NCBI GenBank assembly: GCA_938023035.1
Contig: CALIDI010000015.1
Span: forward strand, 1-63,768
Direction of reading: 5' to 3'
Source of the DNA: an uncultured Leptolyngbyaceae cyanobacterium
GTDB taxonomy: Bacteria > Cyanobacteriota > Cyanobacteriia > Leptolyngbyales > Leptolyngbyaceae
DNA length: 63,768 nucleotides
This document shows, in pieces, positions 59,961 through 63,768 of this stretch. The notes under the pieces were generated by a model that saw only the letters and a program-made list of their open reading frames with translations, had not been told where the DNA came from and searched no databases. Positions within the stretch are counted from its first letter, which is position 1. Every line of letters starts with the position of its first letter. Made by a program: the position numbers and the translations under genes.

Positions 59961-60851
59961 TTAGCGCAATAGCTGTCTAATCTCTTGCAACAGGGCAGGC
60001 AAAGCAGTGTTTTGAGATTTGACCCAGACGCCGTAACGGGGGCTAAATAACAGAGCCAGGGTAAAGGCCGCCGCGGTGACCAGCACGATCGCAGGGCCAG
60101 AGGGGAGGTCGTAGAAATAACTCAGATACATGCCACTGATGCTAGCTGTTATCGCAATCACCGACCCCAGAGCCATCACTTGATAAAGGCGACGCACCAG
60201 CAGATAAGCAGTTGCCCCAGGGATAATCAACAGGGCTAGTACTAAAATGACCCCCACCACTTTCATGCTGGCGACCGTAGCCAGGGCAATTAGCACCATG
60301 AGTCCAAAGTTTAATAAATTTACGGGTAGGCCTGCTGCCTGTGCGCCCAGGGGGTCAAAGGTGTAAAACAATAGCTCTTTATACAGCAGCAGCACCACCC
60401 CCACCACAATCGCCACGATAATTGCTGTATCGATTACATCCCTAGGGGTAACACTGAGGATGTTGCCAAACAGGAAGTGGTTTAGGTCAATCTTATTTTG
60501 CTTTTGGATGCGGGTAATGAGTGTAATCCCTAAGGCGAAGAAGCTGGAGAATACAATCCCCATGGCTGCATCTTCTTTGAGGGGCGATCGCACCCGAATC
60601 CAGGCGATCAACAGAGTGCTTAAGATACCGGCGACAAAGGCTCCCACAAAGATATTGATGTTTAGAATAAAGGCGATCGCTAGGCCCGGCATCACCGAGT
60701 GGCTGATGGCATCTCCCAGTAGGGCCATACGCTGTACCAGAAGATAGCTACCCACAATCGCGCAGACTAAACCGACCAATAGTGCCACAACCAGCGATCG
60801 CTGCATAAAACCATAGTGCAGCGGTTCAATCAGCGCCTGAAACACAGCCAT
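59961..60851 (-). CDS. Metal ABC transporter permease (Mn/Zn type)
   Basis: 296-residue integral membrane protein of the ABC-3 family (ZnuB/MntB/TroC-like) with about eight helices. Family segments are LLVQRMALLGDAISHSVMPG LAIAF near 36-60, LKEDAAMGIVFSSFFALG near 92-110 and the late VGVILVLALLIIPGATAYLL near 198-217. It starts 26 bases after the ATPase stop, as part of a two-gene unit, divergent from the binding-protein gene. Confidence 0.92.
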   Translation of the reverse strand: MAVFQALIEPLHYGFMQRSLVVALLVGLVCAIVGSYLLVQRMALLGDAISHSVMPGLAIAFILNINIFVGAFVAGILSTLLIAWIRVRSPLKEDAAMGIVFSSFFALGITLITRIQKQNKIDLNHFLFGNILSVTPRDVIDTAIIVAIVVGVVLLLYKELLFYTFDPLGAQAAGLPVNLLNFGLMVLIALATVASMKVVGVILVLALLIIPGATAYLLVRRLYQVMALGSVIAITASISGMYLSYFYDLPSGPAIVLVTAAAFTLALLFSPRYGVWVKSQNTALPALLQEIRQLLR

Positions 60852-60877
60852 ACCTCTTTGTTTACCGTCGGACTTGT

Positions 60878-61678
60878 CTAAGCAGCTTCCCTAAAAAACG
60901 AAACCTGCCCACCATAGGCGCGATAGAGATTGTTTTGGGTCAGCACCCAGGAGCGAGGGCCGCTAGCGACTAACTCCGTATTCAGCAAAATTAGATCATC
61001 AAAATGGGTAATGGACTCGCCCAGGTCATGGTTCACCAGCAGCACCAGTTTGCCCGACTGGGTCAGCTCCTGAAAAACATCAAAAAGCACCGCCTGGGTT
61101 TTTTGATCAACCCCCACAAACGGCTCATCAAAACAAAAGAAATCGGCTTCTTGGGCTAAGGCCCGGGCTAAAAAGACTCGCTGTTGCTGCCCTCCAGAAA
61201 GCTCGCCAATGGGGCGATCGCGCAGATGGTCGATCCCAACTCGAGCTAAAGCGGCCCGGGCAACTTGCCGACTAGTGGCCGAAAAGCGGCGAAATAAGCC
61301 CGTTTTGCGCACCCGCCCCATCATGACCACATCCCAAACCGTCGCCGGATACAGCCAGTCTACCTGATTGCGTTGAGGTACATAGGCGACTCTGTCTAAC
61401 TGCTCGGCCAAGGGGCGATCGCCCCAAACCACGCTCCCAGTAGCGGAAACCAAACCCAGCATGGCTTTTACTAGAGTGCTTTTACCCGCTCCATTTGGCC
61501 CAAAAACCCCACTCAAGCGGCCAGGCTGAAGCGTCAGGTGAATATCCCGTAGAGCAGTCGCCTTTCCGTAGTCTACGGTCAACCCTACTACCTGTAGAGG
61601 CGGCAAATCGGCGCAAGTATTGCGTCCCGTAGCAGCGAGATGGGGGAGCGATTGCGCAAACTCATGGGAATAGTTCAT
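60878..61678 (-). CDS. Metal ABC transporter ATP-binding protein
   Basis: 266 residues. Walker A GPNGAGKST near 59-67, Q-loop in VAYVPQRNQVDW, ABC signature ELSGGQQQRVFLARAL near 157-172, Walker B DFFCFDEPFVGVD near 178-190, H-loop VNHDLGE near 214. MntA/ZnuC type. First gene of the minus-strand unit. Its start faces the 107-bp regulatory region shared with the binding-protein gene. Confidence 0.94.
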   Translation of the reverse strand: MNYSHEFAQSLPHLAATGRNTCADLPPLQVVGLTVDYGKATALRDIHLTLQPGRLSGVFGPNGAGKSTLVKAMLGLVSATGSVVWGDRPLAEQLDRVAYVPQRNQVDWLYPATVWDVVMMGRVRKTGLFRRFSATSRQVARAALARVGIDHLRDRPIGELSGGQQQRVFLARALAQEADFFCFDEPFVGVDQKTQAVLFDVFQELTQSGKLVLLVNHDLGESITHFDDLILLNTELVASGPRSWVLTQNNLYRAYGGQVSFFREAA

Positions 61679-61785
61679 AGCAATGACCGCAGCAAGAAAG
61701 ATGAAACAATCATGAAATCATGTTAGCAAAAAGTGAAACGATTATGAAAAAATAAAGGACGAAAATGAAAAAAAAATGAAAAGCC
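61679..61785. promoter_or_regulatory. Divergent promoter region with paired direct repeats
   Basis: A+T-rich gap between the importer ATPase and binding-protein genes. Two 21-bp copies occur at 61701-61721 (ATGAAACAATCATGAAATCA) and 61733-61753 (GTGAAACGATTATGAAAAAA). Their starts are 32 bp apart, about three helical turns, so both would face the same side of DNA. They may bind a metal-responsive regulator (a ManR- or Zur-like factor is a guess). A four-codon frame ATG-AAA-AAA-AAA-TGA at 61765 has GGA upstream. Confidence 0.6.
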
Positions 61786-62769
61786 ATGGGAGACCGTCTT
61801 CACTGGAAGCGGGTCAGCATTCGCCGTCGCCGCTTCCTTCAATTTGCCCTGGGTTTGGGTTTTGCCGCATTCACTGGTTGTTTTGCCCCCAATTCCAGGG
61901 ATGAGGCTCGTCCTCTCGTTGTTTCAACCAATACGATTTTGACGGATCTGACGCAACGATTGGCACAAGACACGATTCGGCTGGTCAGTATTCTCAAACC
62001 GGGGGATGACCCCCACGTCTATGAGCCTGTGCCCCGCGACACCCAGGCAATAGAGCAGGCAGATCTGATTCTTTACAACGGCTATAATCTAGAGCCGGCG
62101 TTGATTCGCTTGATTCAATCGGGTAGTACCCGTGGACGCAGTTTAGCTGTGGGAGAGGTCGTGCCCCCCCTGCAATTGGCGGAAAAAGGCCACCGGCTGC
62201 CTGACCCCCATGTCTGGGGCAATGTCCAGAATGTGATCCCCATGGTGCGGGCGATCGCACAGGCGCTGATAACATTGCTGCCTGCGGCCCAAGCCCGCTT
62301 TGAAACCCAGGCGACGACTCTGATTCAAGAATTAGAACACCTGGATCAGTGGATTCGTGCCCAGATCCAGACAATTCCCCCTCACCAACGCAAGCTGGTG
62401 ACGACCCACGATGCTTTTCAGTACTATGGGCAGGCCTATGGATTAGAACTGGCGGGAACCCTGATTGGCATTAGCACAGAGGAGCAACCCAGTGCCCAAA
62501 CGGTAAAGCGCCTGGTAACAGCGATTAAACAGGCAGGGGTACCCGCCATCTTCGCTGAAACCACGATTAACCCGGCGCTGCTTCGAACCGTGGCTGAGGA
62601 AGCTGGAGTGCAACTGGCCCCCCAGGAGCTTTATTCAGACTCTATCGGAGCCGCCGGTAGCGGGGCAGATAGCTACATCACAATGATGATGGCAAACACA
62701 ACGGCGATCGCAACGGCTCTGGGCGGCACAGTCAAGCCGTTTTCACTCCCACAACAGGGGCAGGGATGA
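61786..62769 (+). CDS. Metal ABC transporter substrate-binding lipoprotein (MntC/ZnuA type)
   Basis: 327 residues. An N-terminal twin-arginine-like RRRRFLQ start and hydrophobic stretch ends in a lipobox FTGC (C32). Metal ligands of the cluster A-I family are H77 (GDDPHVYEP), H142 (DPHVWGN), the glutamate in FAETTINPA near 256 and the aspartate in LYSDSIGAAG near 285. The H-H-E-D set is that of MntC/TroA-like proteins and there is no His-rich loop as in ZnuA, which favours manganese. The ATG has no clear Shine-Dalgarno site. Confidence 0.92.
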   Translation: MGDRLHWKRVSIRRRRFLQFALGLGFAAFTGCFAPNSRDEARPLVVSTNTILTDLTQRLAQDTIRLVSILKPGDDPHVYEPVPRDTQAIEQADLILYNGYNLEPALIRLIQSGSTRGRSLAVGEVVPPLQLAEKGHRLPDPHVWGNVQNVIPMVRAIAQALITLLPAAQARFETQATTLIQELEHLDQWIRAQIQTIPPHQRKLVTTHDAFQYYGQAYGLELAGTLIGISTEEQPSAQTVKRLVTAIKQAGVPAIFAETTINPALLRTVAEEAGVQLAPQELYSDSIGAAGSGADSYITMMMANTTAIATALGGTVKPFSLPQQGQG

Positions 62770-63023
62770 TTGGGTTCCTTTATTTCTGTAAACTTTATTT
62801 TTGTAAAAAAGTTGGTTTCTACCCATCCGGTGAGTCACGGTGCTGAGCAACGATGACCCAAAGGGGCGATCGCCCTCAACTCCCCAGCGATCGCCGGTCA
62901 ATCTGCCGCACTGTCGTGTTAGCTGAGCAACGCACCGACAACCTCTCAATCACTCACCTTCACACCTCTCACCGATAACCTCTTGCAACGGCCCTCAGCG
63001 ACAAGTCTCTGGGTGCTCTCGCC
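62770..63023. other. Region after the binding-protein gene
   Basis: AACTTTATTTTTGTAAAAAA near 62787 could fold weakly but is not a convincing terminator. Frames are broken by stops and lack a ribosome binding site. Confidence 0.4.
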
Positions 63024-63345
63024 ATGACAGATAAGCTGCAAGCGAGTGCCCAAACAGGCCAACTCCTGGACGTTTTCGGATTAGCAGATCGCCTCGAAGG
63101 ACAAGTGCAAGGACTAGACGCAGAGCCAGCTAACGGCCAGCATGAGCTACTGCGCGGCTGTGTGGGATGCTACCCCCACTACGTCGCCTGAATCCCTTGA
63201 GCCAACAGAAGAACCTGAGCAAAACCCACACGATACATCAGTTGAAGATATAAAAGCAAGTTTACGCAGAGCTTTGCAACAGGCAACTTCCGGGCAGAGA
63301 ATCCCACCGTCTTAGATGTGGGAAGGGATTGACGCAGAATGGTTA
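63024..63345 (+). pseudogene. Broken coding remnant
   Basis: A coding-like frame begins at the ATG at 63024 (MTDKLQASAQTGQLLDVFGL) and continues to about residue 45. The protein-like sequence then moves to another frame near 63160 (VWDATPTTSPESLEPTEEPE, later SVEDIKASLRRALQQATSGQ). It meets TAG at 63313, after which the same frame reads MWEGIDAE. The last part recalls a short antitoxin-like C-terminus ('LSQMWEGIDAE') that I have seen in cyanobacteria, with a stop in place of Gln. So one frameshift and one nonsense change are likely. The original function is unknown. Confidence 0.45.
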
Positions 63346-63467
63346 GTATTTACCGATTTAGTACTAAATTTGAACCTTAATTACTAAACATACCTCAACA
63401 ATGATTTGAGACCTTTGAGTAATGTATCGTGCATCAGCCTCTTTCTCCCTACAGACAGCCTTGCGGT
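63346..63467. other. A+T-rich non-coding stretch
   Basis: It contains TTAGTACTAAATTTGAACCTTAA-like A+T-rich words; nothing named. Confidence 0.3.
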
Positions 63468-63752
63468 CTAACGGTCGTGTTCAGCAGTGGCAGACAACTT
63501 TTGCATCACCATCAAGTGTTCTAAACTGTCCGCTGCAACACGGTTGTTAGACTGCAAACCTGCTTGACTGACAAAACCTTGACTGACAAAACCTTGACTG
63601 ACAAAACTAAGAAACCGGGATGCGGCTGAGAACCGTGAATTCACACTTGAGCGCATCCTCGTGTTGTCGCCTCGACGCAATCGCAGGTTGAGGGTCGGGA
63701 ACACAGGATAGAAACGGACAAACTCGAACCTTCCATTGATGAGTGATAGCAA
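63468..63752 (-). CDS. Doubtful 94-residue protein with FVSQG repeats
   Basis: The frame encodes a basic N-terminus, then FVSQGFVSQGFVSQAG and an ordinary-looking end (NNRVAADSLEHLMVMQKLSA). The FVSQG run comes from three tandem 15-bp units CTTGACTGACAAAAC at 63563-63607 (plus strand). No clear ribosome binding site. It may be a small real gene or a chance frame over the tandem repeat. Confidence 0.25.
   Translation of the reverse strand: MLSLINGRFEFVRFYPVFPTLNLRLRRGDNTRMRSSVNSRFSAASRFLSFVSQGFVSQGFVSQAGLQSNNRVAADSLEHLMVMQKLSATAEHDR
63563..63607. repeat. Three perfect tandem 15-bp units
   Basis: CTTGACTGACAAAAC repeated three times without change. Because the unit is a multiple of three, it keeps the minus-strand frame open. 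Confidence 0.9.
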
Positions 63753-63768
63753 GGCGAATCCAGTTCCA

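Noticed and set aside
1-63768. CRISPR array, rRNA operon, prophage, or autonomous insertion sequence
   Set aside because: No regularly spaced repeats, no rRNA sequence, no phage structural genes, and no transposase gene were found.

Overview
The window is chromosomal DNA from a cyanobacterium, most likely a filamentous Leptolyngbya-like lineage. Evidence for a cyanobacterium is the very frequent HIP1 octamer (GCGATCGC) and the gene content: Raf1, Ycf35 and Ycf46, a photosystem II S4 protein, DUF928/DUF1824/DUF3493/DUF4168 proteins, SufU, arginine decarboxylase and a divergent phosphoribulokinase. The pair hetZ-patU points to a filamentous organism. There is no rRNA, no CRISPR array and no prophage. 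Most genes are single or in pairs, as is usual for cyanobacteria.

Layout. 1-17100: aroK (cut by the window edge), a DUF4168 secreted protein, recJ, a TerB-like protein, rsmB, two poorly known proteins, raf1, a sugar transferase, rlmD, lpxD, hisH, a pyroglutamyl-peptidase homologue, a 60-residue basic protein, queA and a conserved hypothetical. 17250-24030: an orphan ExbD, a DUF928 protein, then PP2C phosphatase, UbiB/ABC1 kinase and Ser/Thr kinase genes, which make a phospho-signalling neighbourhood. 24650-29235: a GAF protein that looks like a dead histidine kinase, an EamA transporter, an RNA-rich intergenic region with two identical 71-bp small-RNA-like units, then a conserved protein and a degenerate RNase III. 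29740-38055: creatininase family, a CRP-like regulator upstream of an M61 peptidase, an inositol-phosphatase family enzyme, and a ycf46/ycf35 cluster with two small conserved genes. 38228-40650: hetZ-patU ending at a strong terminator. 40870-46100: speA, GNAT, DUF3493, tRNA-Ser(UGA), and a phosphoribulokinase paralogue. 46097-48809: an exopolysaccharide operon (GT4, sugar transferase, pentapeptide protein). 49136-58275: AI-2E-type permease, membrane proteins of unknown role, sufU, a type IV pilin, a histone-deacetylase family protein and a 2Fe-2S protein. 58647-62769: PSII S4 protein, a candidate structured RNA, and a divergent Mn/Zn-type ABC importer. 62770-63768: degraded sequence with a pseudogene fragment.

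The intergenic DNA is the most unusual part. Two full-length 159-bp MITE-like elements with 8-bp target duplications sit at 27651-27809 and 48864-49022, with a truncated relative against the recJ stop codon. At least two other dispersed repeat families are present, one of about 45 bp in five copies. The strongest candidates for undescribed biology are the duplicated 71-nt RNA unit, the 230-nt structured RNA before a terminator at 59655-59700, and the paired 21-bp boxes in the metal-importer promoter.
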